NCBI GenBank assembly: GCA_030706685.1
Contig: JAUZOA010000057.1
Span: forward strand, 1-36,650
Source: Bacteroidota bacterium
Lineage (GTDB): Bacteria; Bacteroidota; Bacteroidia; Chitinophagales; Chitinophagaceae
DNA: 36,650 bases
Direction of reading: 5' to 3'
Part shown: piece after piece, positions 14,558-21,878 of the stretch
How the letters are laid out: each line of letters opens with the position of its first letter
Numbering within the stretch: the first letter of the stretch is position 1
Program-made: the position numbers and the translations under genes
Notes under the pieces: model-generated
Seen by the model: only the letters and a program-made list of their open reading frames with translations
Told to the model about the DNA's origin: nothing
Database searches by the model: none

Positions 14558-16009
14558 TTATCCTCTTCTTCCCCGTCCTCTTTCATTATTGTTTCCTCCG
14601 CCTCCGCGTTGCTCATGGTTGCCATTATCACCGCCGCGGTTATCAAACTGGCGGGGTTGAGGCTGACTTGGCTGCGGTCTCTCCATTTGCCTGGGAGCCG
14701 GGTTATTATTCCTGCCCCTGTCAAAACCATTACCCCGGTCAAATCCCCTGTTATTATTTTGCTGCTGTTGCTGTACACCATTATTATTATTATTTCCTGG
14801 CTCAAAAGCCCTTCTTTCGTTATTAGCAGGCTGGTCGTTTCTCCTGTCAAATCCATTACCGCGATCAAACCTCCTGTTATCATTGGCAGGTTGCTGCTGC
14901 GCAGGGTTATTGCCCCTCTGGTCAAATGATCTTCTTTCGTTATTAGCAGGCTGGTCATTTCTCCTGTCAAATCCATTACCGCGATCATTGCCGGGTTGCT
15001 GCTGCGCAGGATTATTGCCCCTTTGGTCAAATGATCTTCTTTCGTTATTGGCAGGCTGATCGTTTCTCTGATCAAAACCATTCCTGCGGTCATTGCCATT
15101 ATTATTATTTCCGCGATCAAATCTTGAGTTATCATTACTGTTGCCGCGAACAGGCAGGTTGTTTCCGTTACGGGGATTATCATTGCCCCTGTCTCTGCCG
15201 ATAGCGTTATCAGCTCTCCGGCTCCTGTCATATCGCTCAAAGCTTCTTGGCTCGAACTGGCGGTTATTATTTTGATTCACCCTTGGCCGATAAACAGCTA
15301 CTTCATTATTCCTGAACCGTGCGCCACCCGGATTGGAAGCTTCCCGAAAGCGGACAGGATTGATGCGGCCCGCATATCTTTCTGCTTCTTCACGGCGAGG
15401 GCCTGTTACAAAGACATTATTTCTCCTGTTATAATTATTGATGATCGTGGTATTGTTGATGATCGTCACATTACGGCCCCTGTCCAGGCAATAATCATAG
15501 ATACGCGGGGAACAGATATAACGGCGCTCGGCAAAACACCAGTAATCTACGGGGGGATTGTAGGCCCCGATGGATATATTAATGCCAAAATCAAAACCGG
15601 GCCTCAATGGCGCCCATCCGTAATAATCTCCTCCATCCCTCCAGGCTACCCAGGCCGGCGCCCATTCATAACCGGGCATCCACATCCATCCATAAAAAGG
15701 ATCATAGAACCAGCGGCCATAGTGAAACGGCGCCCATCCCCAGGAATAATCCGATACCCAGATCCAGTCATATTCATCGGACCAAACCCAATGACCGCCT
15801 GTGCTATAAGGCCTGAAATCAGGGCCTTCCGCGGGCACCCATACATAGCCATATTCCGGGTAATCAATCCATTGGCCATAAGGGCTTAGTTCATCATAGA
15901 ATGTCTGGTAGGAAATATCTCCATTGCCTTGTGCTGAAGCATTATTTCGCCAGGAGCTGCCCAACGTTACCAAAAAGGCGAAGGCGGCTATTTGCAGGAT
16001 TCTTTTCAT
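14558..16009 (-). CDS. DUF6600-type exported protein with Asn/Arg/Gln-rich repeat tail
   Basis: Starting at the ATG at 16009 gives 483 residues with a signal peptide (MKRILQIAAFAFLVTLGSSW...ASAQ); an upstream in-frame ATG (16060) would bury it, so I reject that start. Residues 25-165 are rich in Trp, Tyr and Gly in the pattern of DUF6600 (PEYGYVWVPAEG, GGHWVWSDEYDWIWVSDYSW, GWAPFHYGRWFYDP). The C-terminal 280 residues are low-complexity, with repeating units such as RRNDQPANNERRSFDQRGNN coded by imperfect 105-120-bp repeats. The function is unknown; the Trp/Tyr-rich head and basic disordered tail suggest a cell-surface or matrix role, which is inference. Long frames on both strands across the tail are compositional shadows. 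Confidence 0.8.
   Translation of the reverse strand: MKRILQIAAFAFLVTLGSSWRNNASAQGNGDISYQTFYDELSPYGQWIDYPEYGYVWVPAEGPDFRPYSTGGHWVWSDEYDWIWVSDYSWGWAPFHYGRWFYDPFYGWMWMPGYEWAPAWVAWRDGGDYYGWAPLRPGFDFGINISIGAYNPPVDYWCFAERRYICSPRIYDYCLDRGRNVTIINNTTIINNYNRRNNVFVTGPRREEAERYAGRINPVRFREASNPGGARFRNNEVAVYRPRVNQNNNRQFEPRSFERYDRSRRADNAIGRDRGNDNPRNGNNLPVRGNSNDNSRFDRGNNNNGNDRRNGFDQRNDQPANNERRSFDQRGNNPAQQQPGNDRGNGFDRRNDQPANNERRSFDQRGNNPAQQQPANDNRRFDRGNGFDRRNDQPANNERRAFEPGNNNNNGVQQQQQNNNRGFDRGNGFDRGRNNNPAPRQMERPQPSQPQPRQFDNRGGDNGNHEQRGGGGNNNERGRGRRG
14815..15092. repeat. Imperfect tandem repeats within the DUF6600 gene
   Basis: The motif tttcgttattagcaggctgg recurs at 14815, 14935 and (one change) 15040, giving units of 120 and 105 bp. 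These length steps are multiples of three, so copy-number change would keep the frame. Confidence 0.75.
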
Positions 16010-16301
16010 TTTGATGGGATTTATGAGTGAAAATATTTTAGTCAATCGATTGCGTAACATTAGTATGACGCCATTAGTATGCCATAGGGTTAGTGAAAGG
16101 ATGATTTTTAGGAATTTTTATGATATGGCTGGCCCTTAAATGCTATGAAAATGTTAGAGCCAAAAGAAGGCCGGCGAAAACGGGCGGCCCTGCGATAGGC
16201 CAGCTACCAACCTAATAGACAGTGCATAAGGGAGCCATTCCCTGTACTTTAAATAATGACCCGGCTACCCTGATGGGGTAGTGTCCTGGTTTGAGACATG
16301 G

Positions 16302-16377
16302 CCGCAGAGAACCACAGAGTAAAGAGGGTCACAGAGAAACGATTATATATACTCTGAGGTTCTCTGTTTCTCTGCGG
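16302..16377. repeat. CACAGAG-type long hairpin repeat, copy 3
   Basis: CCGCAGAGAA at 16302-16311 is the reverse complement of TTCTCTGCGG at 16368-16377. Between them, further CACAGAG and CTCTG blocks pair imperfectly. It is of the same family as 4523-4612 and 4698-4783, about 11.5 kb away. Confidence 0.75.
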
Positions 16378-16511
16378 TCCTCCCTGGCGAACACGAAAAT
16401 TGAAATTGGGACAGTACTCCCGATAGTAAGTCTATAGTTACCGCCAGCCTGACCATGATGCAGTCGCTATAACTAAAACCAGGATAAACAGTGACAAAAT
16501 CCATATAAAAG

Positions 16512-16612
16512 ACGGATCAAACACGGATCAAACACGGATCAAAGACGGATAAAAGACGGATAAAAGACGGATCAAACACGGATATTATCCCTCTTTTATC
16601 CCTGTTTAATCC
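16512..16612. repeat. 11-bp-period ACGGAT array with inverted end
   Basis: ACGGAT begins at 16512, 16523, 16534, 16545, 16556, 16567 and 16578, exactly 11 bases apart, with A-rich linkers. ATCC (inverted) then begins at 16587, 16598 and 16609, also 11 apart. The last 28 bases match the reverse complement of the preceding 28 at 21 positions, so the end can form a hairpin. It sits 60 bases before a DUF6266 gene. Confidence 0.8.
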
Positions 16613-16672
16613 GGTTTTCTTTCCTTTATGATACGTTTTTAGTATATTCATGGTCGTATCAAACTATTATTT

Positions 16673-17305
16673 ATGGGAAGATTTGTTAATGGCATCAATG
16701 GGCCTGTTACAGGCAGGGTGGGCACTATCATTGGCTCATCCCGGAATGGGGTCGCTTATGTAAAGGGACCTTATAAAAAACGCACTAAGCGGATAAGTAA
16801 AAAAGAAAAGGCCAACCGGGATAGGTTTGCCATGGCGCAGTTGTGGCTGCAGCCTGTTTTGGAGTTCGTGCGCCAGGGATTTAGAGGTTATAGTGAAAGA
16901 TCGGAAGGATTTGTGGCGGCAAAATCCTGGCTGTTAAAAAATTCCTTTGAAGAAGATGAAACGGGTATCCGCGTTAATCCCGCGTTAGTCAAGGTAAGCT
17001 TTGGTGATCTGCCTGCATCGGGTAATATTGCTGTATCGCAACCATCTCCCACCCAATTGAAATTTACCTGGGATGGGACCCTGCCTGAAGGAGCCGATCC
17101 CATGGACCAGGTAATGTTGCTGGCTTATGATGTTGAAAACAGTAAAGCTTATTTTACCCTCACTGGTCAGTTCAGAAGCGTGGGGTCTGATATATTGACT
17201 ATACCGGGTACGCGGAAAAAAACCTATCATCTCTATGGCTCTTTTGTTGCGTTTGACCGGGGACGGCAATCGGATAGTGTGTATCTGGGTGAATGGAATG
17301 TATAG
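16673..17305 (+). CDS. DUF6266 family protein
   Basis: The 210-residue product opens with the DUF6266 signature: MGRFVNGINGPVTGRVGTII, then GSSRNGVAYVKGPYKKRTKR, followed by KEKANRDRFAMAQLWLQPVLEFVRQGF. The C-terminal half is beta-rich (LKFTWDGTLPEGADPMDQVM, KTYHLYGSFVAFDRGRQSDS). These proteins occur, often in several copies, in Bacteroidetes genomes and have no known function; the basic, glycine-rich start resembles phage or capsid-like and virion proteins, but that is only an impression. No signal peptide is present. It lies alone, between the 11-bp array and the start of the repeat-rich accessory region. Confidence 0.85.
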   Translation: MGRFVNGINGPVTGRVGTIIGSSRNGVAYVKGPYKKRTKRISKKEKANRDRFAMAQLWLQPVLEFVRQGFRGYSERSEGFVAAKSWLLKNSFEEDETGIRVNPALVKVSFGDLPASGNIAVSQPSPTQLKFTWDGTLPEGADPMDQVMLLAYDVENSKAYFTLTGQFRSVGSDILTIPGTRKKTYHLYGSFVAFDRGRQSDSVYLGEWNV

Positions 17306-17423
17306 TTGATCGCTGATCTTTCAGCCAATATTTATTACAGAGCATCTCAATTGCAACTCATCTTAAAATTTTATGTCTTTCCGCTAGGAGGTAGCAAAGC
17401 TTCTTAAACATTCTTTAAAGTCT

Positions 17424-17909
17424 CATTAAAGTTGCTTCTTAGTTACAAACCATTGCTGTCCGGTAAAAATGAATGAGTATTGCTAAAAAGCAGTACTATC
17501 AAGACCTTGAGCATACTGATATAAACCGAGGCTTGCTTTTAGAAATCTTTTTATCCTGGCACAAATGCACGAGGCGTTCCTAAGGAACGCTTCGCTGACC
17601 CTGTTACCTGGCTACCCACAATGTGTTCCCCTGGAACACGGGAGAACCCCGGCTATGACGTAGAACAGTAAATAATTACAGGAGATTTTCATGTCCCATC
17701 GGGACATATCATGGGTAGCCAATTCGTTTGAGTGTTTTACGTTCCGTAGGAACGTATCGTGCAAGTCATATTGGTATAAAATAAGAAATCATAATTTTCC
17801 CGGACAGCAATGGTTACAAACTAAGAAGAGCTTTCGAAAAGTTATTAAGGGTTAGAAGACTACCGACAGCGGGGGTTATTAACGGTTAGAAGACTACCGA
17901 CAGCAGGGG
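17424..17909 (+). repeat. Alpha repeat, copy 1, interrupted by a 364-bp element
   Basis: 17424-17449 (cattaaagttgcttcttagt...) and 17814-17875 (...gaagactaccgacagcgggg) together make one alpha unit, cut at ttacaaa by the element at 17450-17813. A partial second copy of its right end follows directly (17876-17909), so its last 34 bp are tandemly duplicated. Confidence 0.8.
17450..17813. mobile_element. 364-bp miniature element with 7-bp target duplication (MITE-like, copy 2)
   Basis: The terminal inverted repeats are CCATTGCTGTCCGGTAAAAA on the left and CCATTGCTGTCCGGGAAAAT read from the right. TTACAAA immediately precedes the element (17443-17449) and immediately follows it (17814-17820). 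The same alpha repeat is uninterrupted at 19758-19841, where the site reads TTAGTTACAAACTAAG once. The inside has several small palindromes (CGTTCCTAAGGAACG, GTCCCATCGGGAC, CGTTCCGTAGGAACG) and no coding frame. It shares its ends, but no clear interior, with 11091-11448. Confidence 0.85.
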
Positions 17910-17926
17910 TCTTCCGGGCTTTGTTG

Positions 17927-18496
17927 TTATTTATATCTAATTGTTTTAAACATTTGAAGGGCTTTCCGATGTAAGCTGCTATCAAGGTTGGAGGCATATA
18001 TACTAAAGCTATTGCCATCCTTTAATTCTGGTATGTATAAGCCAGTTTTCCCATGACCGATCCTTTTGGGCTGCACGATTTTTACTATAATGCTATTGAT
18101 CGTATCATACAAGTAAAAATTATCTTGAAAAATATTTTGTAAGTTATCTTGTTCTGGTGATTTAGTAAAAACAGCTTCATCCGGTGATGGCAGTTTCCCT
18201 AAGTTTTTTTGTAACCCCTCTTTATCTTTTTCTGGTAAGGCTTTAGGTGGATAGTCAAAAAGATTGTATATAATGTTTGGCCTTCCGTATTCAATGTGAA
18301 AAGTATCCCTGTTTTCATTAATGAGATAAGCTACATAGCTATCTACTCCTCGACCTTTTATAAAATTAGTCGATGCCGGAATACTAATTTTCAATAGACC
18401 AATCTGAATTTCTTTTTCCTTTTCACTCTCTTGTTTCGTTTGATTGCAACGAGTAAATAGAAAAATAATAACTGTAAACTTTATAACTCTGAACAT
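17927..18496 (-). CDS. Small lipoprotein-like protein, candidate immunity protein (module A)
   Basis: I do not recognise this 189-residue protein. It starts with a short hydrophobic leader, MFRVIKFTVIIFLFTRCNQT, ending in a cysteine that could be lipidated, although Arg before the Cys is unusual for a lipobox. The rest is soluble and Lys/Asp-rich. It starts 11 bases after the stop of the metzincin-type gene at 18508-18954 and on the same strand. Together the pair is bounded by inward-facing repeat ends. In a polymorphic-toxin context the gene after the toxin tip encodes its immunity protein, so an exported inhibitor of the protease is the best guess. This is inference from position only. Confidence 0.55.
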   Translation of the reverse strand: MFRVIKFTVIIFLFTRCNQTKQESEKEKEIQIGLLKISIPASTNFIKGRGVDSYVAYLINENRDTFHIEYGRPNIIYNLFDYPPKALPEKDKEGLQKNLGKLPSPDEAVFTKSPEQDNLQNIFQDNFYLYDTINSIIVKIVQPKRIGHGKTGLYIPELKDGNSFSIYASNLDSSLHRKALQMFKTIRYK

Positions 18497-18507
18497 AGTG
18501 CCTTTTT

Positions 18508-18954
18508 TTACTGTCTTATATTGCTATTCTGAATAAATGTTTTTGTTTCTTGCCTGCTATCTTCAGGTGTGCCATACCGATTATTGTAATTACCATCGGG
18601 CATAGTTCCTAACCATCCCCATATTGCTCTCATAATCTGTGGGTTCGAGTTTTCGTATTGATTTTTTGTATCAGTATCTAAGGACTTTGACATAAAACTA
18701 TTCTCAAAGTGACCCGAGCCCATTATATGTCCCAATTCATGCATGATAACATGATTCACATAAGACCCTGTATTGCTTTGCTCGACCGCAGCTACATCAT
18801 CGCCTGCAAGACCTACAGGATCAAGATAACCTTCACTGGTATTTTGTGCTGGGATATCGTCAACAAGACTGATAATGTAATCTGTGCTCTTTGCTTTATC
18901 AACATCTGATACTACAGTAAGATTCAAACTCCCCCGCTGTCCTGAGTGTTCCAT
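18508..18954 (-). CDS. Metzincin-type zinc metallopeptidase fragment, candidate toxin tip (module A)
   Basis: The 148-residue frame carries HELGHIMGSGH, a full HExxHxxGxxH metzincin zinc site, followed within 8 residues by FMS, a possible Met-turn. No signal peptide or pro-domain is present and the part before the motif is only about 85 residues, short for a free enzyme. It therefore looks like the catalytic end of a larger protein. The first eight residues, MEHSGQRG, are coded by the end of the flanking alpha repeat (18931-18954), and an in-frame stop lies two codons earlier. The real upstream portion is thus missing. The neighbour downstream is a likely immunity lipoprotein. Whether it is expressed is uncertain. 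Confidence 0.65.
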   Translation of the reverse strand: MEHSGQRGSLNLTVVSDVDKAKSTDYIISLVDDIPAQNTSEGYLDPVGLAGDDVAAVEQSNTGSYVNHVIMHELGHIMGSGHFENSFMSKSLDTDTKNQYENSNPQIMRAIWGWLGTMPDGNYNNRYGTPEDSRQETKTFIQNSNIRQ

Positions 18955-19012
18955 CCTTTAATAACTTTTCAAAGGCTCTCCTTAGTTTGTAACTAAGGAG
19001 CAACTTTAATGA
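18931..19012 (-). repeat. Alpha repeat, copy 2 (inverted)
   Basis: This is the complete 82-bp alpha unit on the minus strand. It contains the hairpin CTCCTTAGTT-TGT-AACTAAGGAG (18978-19000; on the plus strand the loop reads TGT) and ends with CCCCCGCTGTCCTGAGTGTT. It faces copy 3 across the RAYT pseudogene. Confidence 0.85.
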
Positions 19013-19028
19013 CCGACTCGAATTCAAT

Positions 19029-19597
19029 TTACAAAAAAACTATATCTAATAAGCCACATTTCTTCTGGTAATAATAATCTCTGGCGCTGCTATAAAGATA
19101 CTCTTCCGGTTTATCAACGATGCCCGCTTCTACTGGATTATTGTGAATATAATTTATTTTTTGAGCTGTAAAGGCAGCGCTATAACATTCTTTAGGATGA
19201 TTATCCTGTCTCCAAAACTGGTATTTCTTGTTCCGGCTATTAGCTTCACCTTTTCCCCTGAATATTGGCAACATCCAGTCCTTACGGCTTTCATGCTGGT
19301 TGTTTTCAATAGCAGTTATTATTTGCTTACCTGTAAACTTCTTAAAGTCCCGCAATATATCGCTGAGATCATGGTTCTTTGCCGTAGCAATCAGGTGAAG
19401 GTGATTGCTCATGATACACCAGCAATGCAATAACAATGCTCTTTCAGACTGGCAATGCCTAATACTGTCAGGACAATATCCCGGTATATTTTCCTGGTAA
19501 AAACATCTATCCTCCCGATAATTATCGGGACCACTATCGCAAATGTTATAAAATGAATAGCACCCTGGTTCCTGATTTTGTAACCTCCATCTCCCAT
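19029..19597 (-). pseudogene. RAYT-type (REP-associated tyrosine) transposase, frameshifted
   Basis: Two frames make up one Y1_Tnp/RAYT protein. The N-terminal part from ATG 19597 (MGDGGYKIRNQGAIHFITFA ... VFTRKIYRDIV) must shift frame near 19435-19445 to join the rest: CWCIMSNHLHLIATAKN with the HxH metal motif, the FKKFTGKQIITAIE helix, then YIHNNPVEAGIV with the catalytic Tyr, and YLYSSARDYYYQKKCGLLDI. The N-terminal part also has an in-frame extra PIIIG coded by a palindrome (CCCGATAATTATCGGG). The gene lies between inverted alpha repeats (18931-19012 and 19758-19841), the arrangement expected for a RAYT with its own recognition repeats. As it stands it should be inactive. Confidence 0.85.
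19514..19532. repeat. TCCCGATAATTATCGGGA palindrome inside the RAYT gene
   Basis: This is a perfect 18-bp palindrome. Similar palindromes (tcccgatagctatcggga, then ccgataactatcgg) occur at 27483-27515. Relative to RAYT homologues it adds five codons in frame. Confidence 0.7.
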
Positions 19598-19757
19598 TTT
19601 CAGTAAAGTTTCTGAAAACGAAAATAGCTATGCTGGCAGGCAGCCTATTAATAAAAATAACTGTAAGAAATGTATTTTTCCTGCTTGTATAAGTTGGTTT
19701 TACGGTTTTACATGCCGTTCAGAGTACCCGGGATTACATATCATTCTATTTGAAAAA

Positions 19758-19841
19758 GTCATTAAAGTTGCTCCTTAGTTACAAACTAAGGAGAGCCTTC
19801 GAAAAGTTATTAAAGGTTAGAAGACTACCGACAGCAGGGGG
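19758..19841 (+). repeat. Alpha repeat, copy 3 (complete)
   Basis: This complete unit has the perfect 10-bp hairpin CTCCTTAGTT-ACA-AACTAAGGAG and the right end CCGACAGCAGGGGG. It is the intact reference copy and the empty site for the miniature element at 17450-17813. Confidence 0.88.
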
Positions 19842-19860
19842 AACTCCGACAACGGCAAAA

Positions 19861-19916
19861 AACTAAGGAGAGCATTTGGAAAGTTATTAAAGGATGGAAC
19901 ACTCAGGACAGCGGGG
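19861..19916 (+). repeat. Alpha repeat, copy 4 (5'-truncated)
   Basis: It begins inside the hairpin at AACTAAGGAG and runs to ACTCAGGACAGCGGGG. It follows copy 3 by 19 bp in the same orientation and carries the ACTCAGGACAGC version of the end rather than CTACCGACAGC. Confidence 0.8.
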
Positions 19917-19982
19917 AGTAACATGAATACGAAAAAAGCCCTGTTTCAGAGCTCCCTGTTAATTAAAATGAATAATTTCTAA

Positions 19983-20012
19983 TCAAAAGAAAAAGGAGGC
20001 AAACCGCCTCCT
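19983..20012 (-). terminator. Intrinsic terminator after the RHS/immunity module
   Basis: GGAGGC (19995-20000) pairs with GCCTCC (20006-20011). On the minus strand the stem is followed by TTTTTCTTTT. It lies about 75 bases past the stop of the 105-residue gene ending at 20088. Confidence 0.75.
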
Positions 20013-20087
20013 CACAATATTTTATTTCCTCCTAATTTTTAAAACCAACTAATTTGATACAGTACCAACAAGAACATTGCCGCCCTA

Positions 20088-20405
20088 TTATTCCATTAAA
20101 TCCTCTTTATAAAGTTTCCTTATCTCTTTTACATCGTCGGTCGCATATAGTCTCAGGCTATACTCAAAAATGTCTAAGTTTAACTGTCCAATATTTGCTG
20201 AAATAAATTTTTTATATTTTTTATATTTTGTCTTTGTTAAGAAATAACCTTCTGATAGATAAGGGTCCTTATCAAGATTAATATTAAATATCTCAATTAA
20301 TTTTTTTGTTGAAATATGAGATACATTCTCATACCCATAAATATTTGAATCATTAGATTTTCTTAATGCAAGTTCAAGATAGAAGAAGTAATATTTTTTA
20401 TTCAT
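20088..20405 (-). CDS. Candidate immunity protein for the E3-like toxin (module B)
   Basis: This 105-residue cytoplasmic-type protein is unrecognised, with no signal peptide or membrane span, and is rich in Lys, Tyr, Asp and Glu. It begins one base after the stop of the RHS fragment, so translation is probably coupled, and an intrinsic terminator closes the pair. Position makes it the immunity partner of the colicin E3-like tip; a cytoplasmic location fits a toxin that cuts rRNA. It shows no visible likeness to the known E3/cloacin immunity family, which is about 85 residues and acidic, so it may be a different solution to the same problem. Very AT-rich compared with the chromosomal genes. 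Confidence 0.6.
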   Translation of the reverse strand: MNKKYYFFYLELALRKSNDSNIYGYENVSHISTKKLIEIFNINLDKDPYLSEGYFLTKTKYKKYKKFISANIGQLNLDIFEYSLRLYATDDVKEIRKLYKEDLME

Positions 20406-20406
20406 A

Positions 20407-21861
20407 CTATAATGGTAATAAAATTGGCTTCAATACAGGAGCTGCGGCTCCATCTGTTGCTATTACTAATACCCATCCAGCAATGCAAGCCGCTGCTTTT
20501 GCCACCGCTGGTGACCCTTGAGTGCCATAAGGTGGAGATATTACACCTGGCGGCGACGGATAGCCACTAGACCAAGCCCAAGGATTCCTTCCCGCTTCCT
20601 GACTAATGGCGTCTTTTCTCGCTGCTTCTGCAGCCTCGGGAGACTCGGTAGTAGCGGTAGTTGATGAAGTAGTTTTCATAACCTCTTCAGGTGTCATTAC
20701 TTTTAGTTCAAGATCGGGAGCACTGGCTTTTAATCTGTCCATTGCCACAGATTGATATGTAGGTCTCCTCCCTTTCACCGCATCTTTTAATTTTACACCA
20801 GTCTTTGGATCAAATGCTCCTTGGTGCTGCTTACTTTTATCATAAACTTCAACCTCTCCATGTTGAAAATCCCATTCTGCATGCCAGCCTTTACCTAAAT
20901 TCCATGAAGGTCTTGCTCCTTGTCGATGTTTCAATCGTTGAGATTTCGCAAAGCCTGGTAATGACTTTCTATATTCTTTCGGAAGTGGATGGTACGTTGT
21001 TACAGTGTCACCAGGAGTATCACCCAAAAAATCATTAAATTTTATTGGATTATCAAACATTGCAACATAGGGACTCCAATTTTCCATTCCTTGCTCAATT
21101 TTAGGGTCTATCTGCCAAAATCTTCCTAACTGCGGGTCATGGTTACGATAAAAAGATTCATAAAGATTAATATCAAAATCGGAATTGAATTCATAATTCT
21201 GATACTTCTTTTTGTTTTCAGGTTGTCCGAACGCTAAAGCTTTTGATGATATCCCCGCCATCGTCAGCCCAAATGGATAATAATGCGTTTCCTCTAATAG
21301 TGGTCCGCGTATGTGCGTCACCTGCAGGTTGTCAAAGAACACGTCAATATTCGGAGTCTCATTGCTGGTATAAATATACAAATATCCGTTCTTATTTATA
21401 GGCTGCCCGGTACGTGTATGAACTGTTAAAGTGTTATCGGCCCCTACCTGTTCAAAGCCGCTATTGGCAGCCACATAGTTAAACTGCTCATCAAACAATA
21501 CCCAGTTGATAAAGGCTTTGGGCTTGGTAGTACTGTCAGCGCTGTTATGTGTAGCATAGAAGCTGATAGCACCGGGGTTCAAAGTATTATTGGCGATTAA
21601 ATCAGCGCTGGTCCCATGATTGCCGGCAATACCGCCAATATTTCCATTTAAAGCGTTGATCAGATCAGTCAATGGATTATTGGGGGTACCCGGGGTCACA
21701 CCATTCTTTTTATACCAACTGCTTACCCTTAAATTAAATTGATCTCCCGCCATTACTTTCAAAACTATAGCCGGGCCGATCTTATTGCCCCCACCATTTG
21801 TCTTAGCCACTTTGTTATTAGGATTGCTATAAGAGGTATCGCCAGGGTAGCCGGAGGGCAA
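20407..21861 (-). CDS. RHS core C-terminal fragment with colicin E3/cloacin-like ribonuclease tip (5'-truncated)
   Basis: The first residues (PSGYPGDTSYSNPNN) match the late part of Bacteroidetes RHS proteins, so the N-terminal thousand or more residues are missing. The frame has no ATG start (21861 is TTG, and the open frame runs back into the alpha repeat). Residues 188-280 are the RHS-associated core (EETHYYPFGLTMAGISSKAL, FYRNHDPQLGRFWQIDPKIE). Residues 312-368 resemble the E3/cloacin rRNase domain: EWDFQHGEVEVYD, HQGAFDPKTG and KGRRPTY. Asp331, His334 and Glu338 align with the E3 catalytic Asp, His and Glu. An odd 115-residue Ala/Pro-rich tail with a hydrophobic stretch follows, whereas in colicins the nuclease is terminal. 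Probably an unexpressed orphan tip, unless a promoter lies in the repeat. Confidence 0.8.
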   Translation of the reverse strand: MPSGYPGDTSYSNPNNKVAKTNGGGNKIGPAIVLKVMAGDQFNLRVSSWYKKNGVTPGTPNNPLTDLINALNGNIGGIAGNHGTSADLIANNTLNPGAISFYATHNSADSTTKPKAFINWVLFDEQFNYVAANSGFEQVGADNTLTVHTRTGQPINKNGYLYIYTSNETPNIDVFFDNLQVTHIRGPLLEETHYYPFGLTMAGISSKALAFGQPENKKKYQNYEFNSDFDINLYESFYRNHDPQLGRFWQIDPKIEQGMENWSPYVAMFDNPIKFNDFLGDTPGDTVTTYHPLPKEYRKSLPGFAKSQRLKHRQGARPSWNLGKGWHAEWDFQHGEVEVYDKSKQHQGAFDPKTGVKLKDAVKGRRPTYQSVAMDRLKASAPDLELKVMTPEEVMKTTSSTTATTESPEAAEAARKDAISQEAGRNPWAWSSGYPSPPGVISPPYGTQGSPAVAKAAACIAGWVLVIATDGAAAPVLKPILLPL

Positions 21862-21878
21862 GCTGCTACGTGTCGTAT

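Larger units (their letters stand above)
16061..16672. other. 610-bp intergenic region made largely of repeats
   Basis: No gene is visible. It holds a CACAGAG hairpin (16302-16377) and an 11-bp-period array (16512-16612), both listed separately. The remainder (16061-16300) shows nothing recognisable. Confidence 0.6.

Noticed and set aside
14488-15240. 250-codon minus-strand ORF with repeats
   Set aside because: Shifted frame over the DUF6600 repeat tail; repetitive only because the DNA is, and it lacks the signal peptide frame.
15272-15889. 205-codon plus-strand ORF
   Set aside because: Antisense to the Trp/Tyr-rich part of the DUF6600 gene; its Ile/Pro-rich composition is a shadow.
16512-16612. 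CRISPR array
   Set aside because: Repeats of about 11 bp with no spacers of constant length and no cas genes nearby; the same applies to the arrays at 6.4, 26.3 and 34.8 kb.
17876-17909. Integron attC site (GTTAGAAG-like core near the repeat end)
   Set aside because: No matching RYYYAAC partner in the right place, the units vary in orientation, and no integrase is present.
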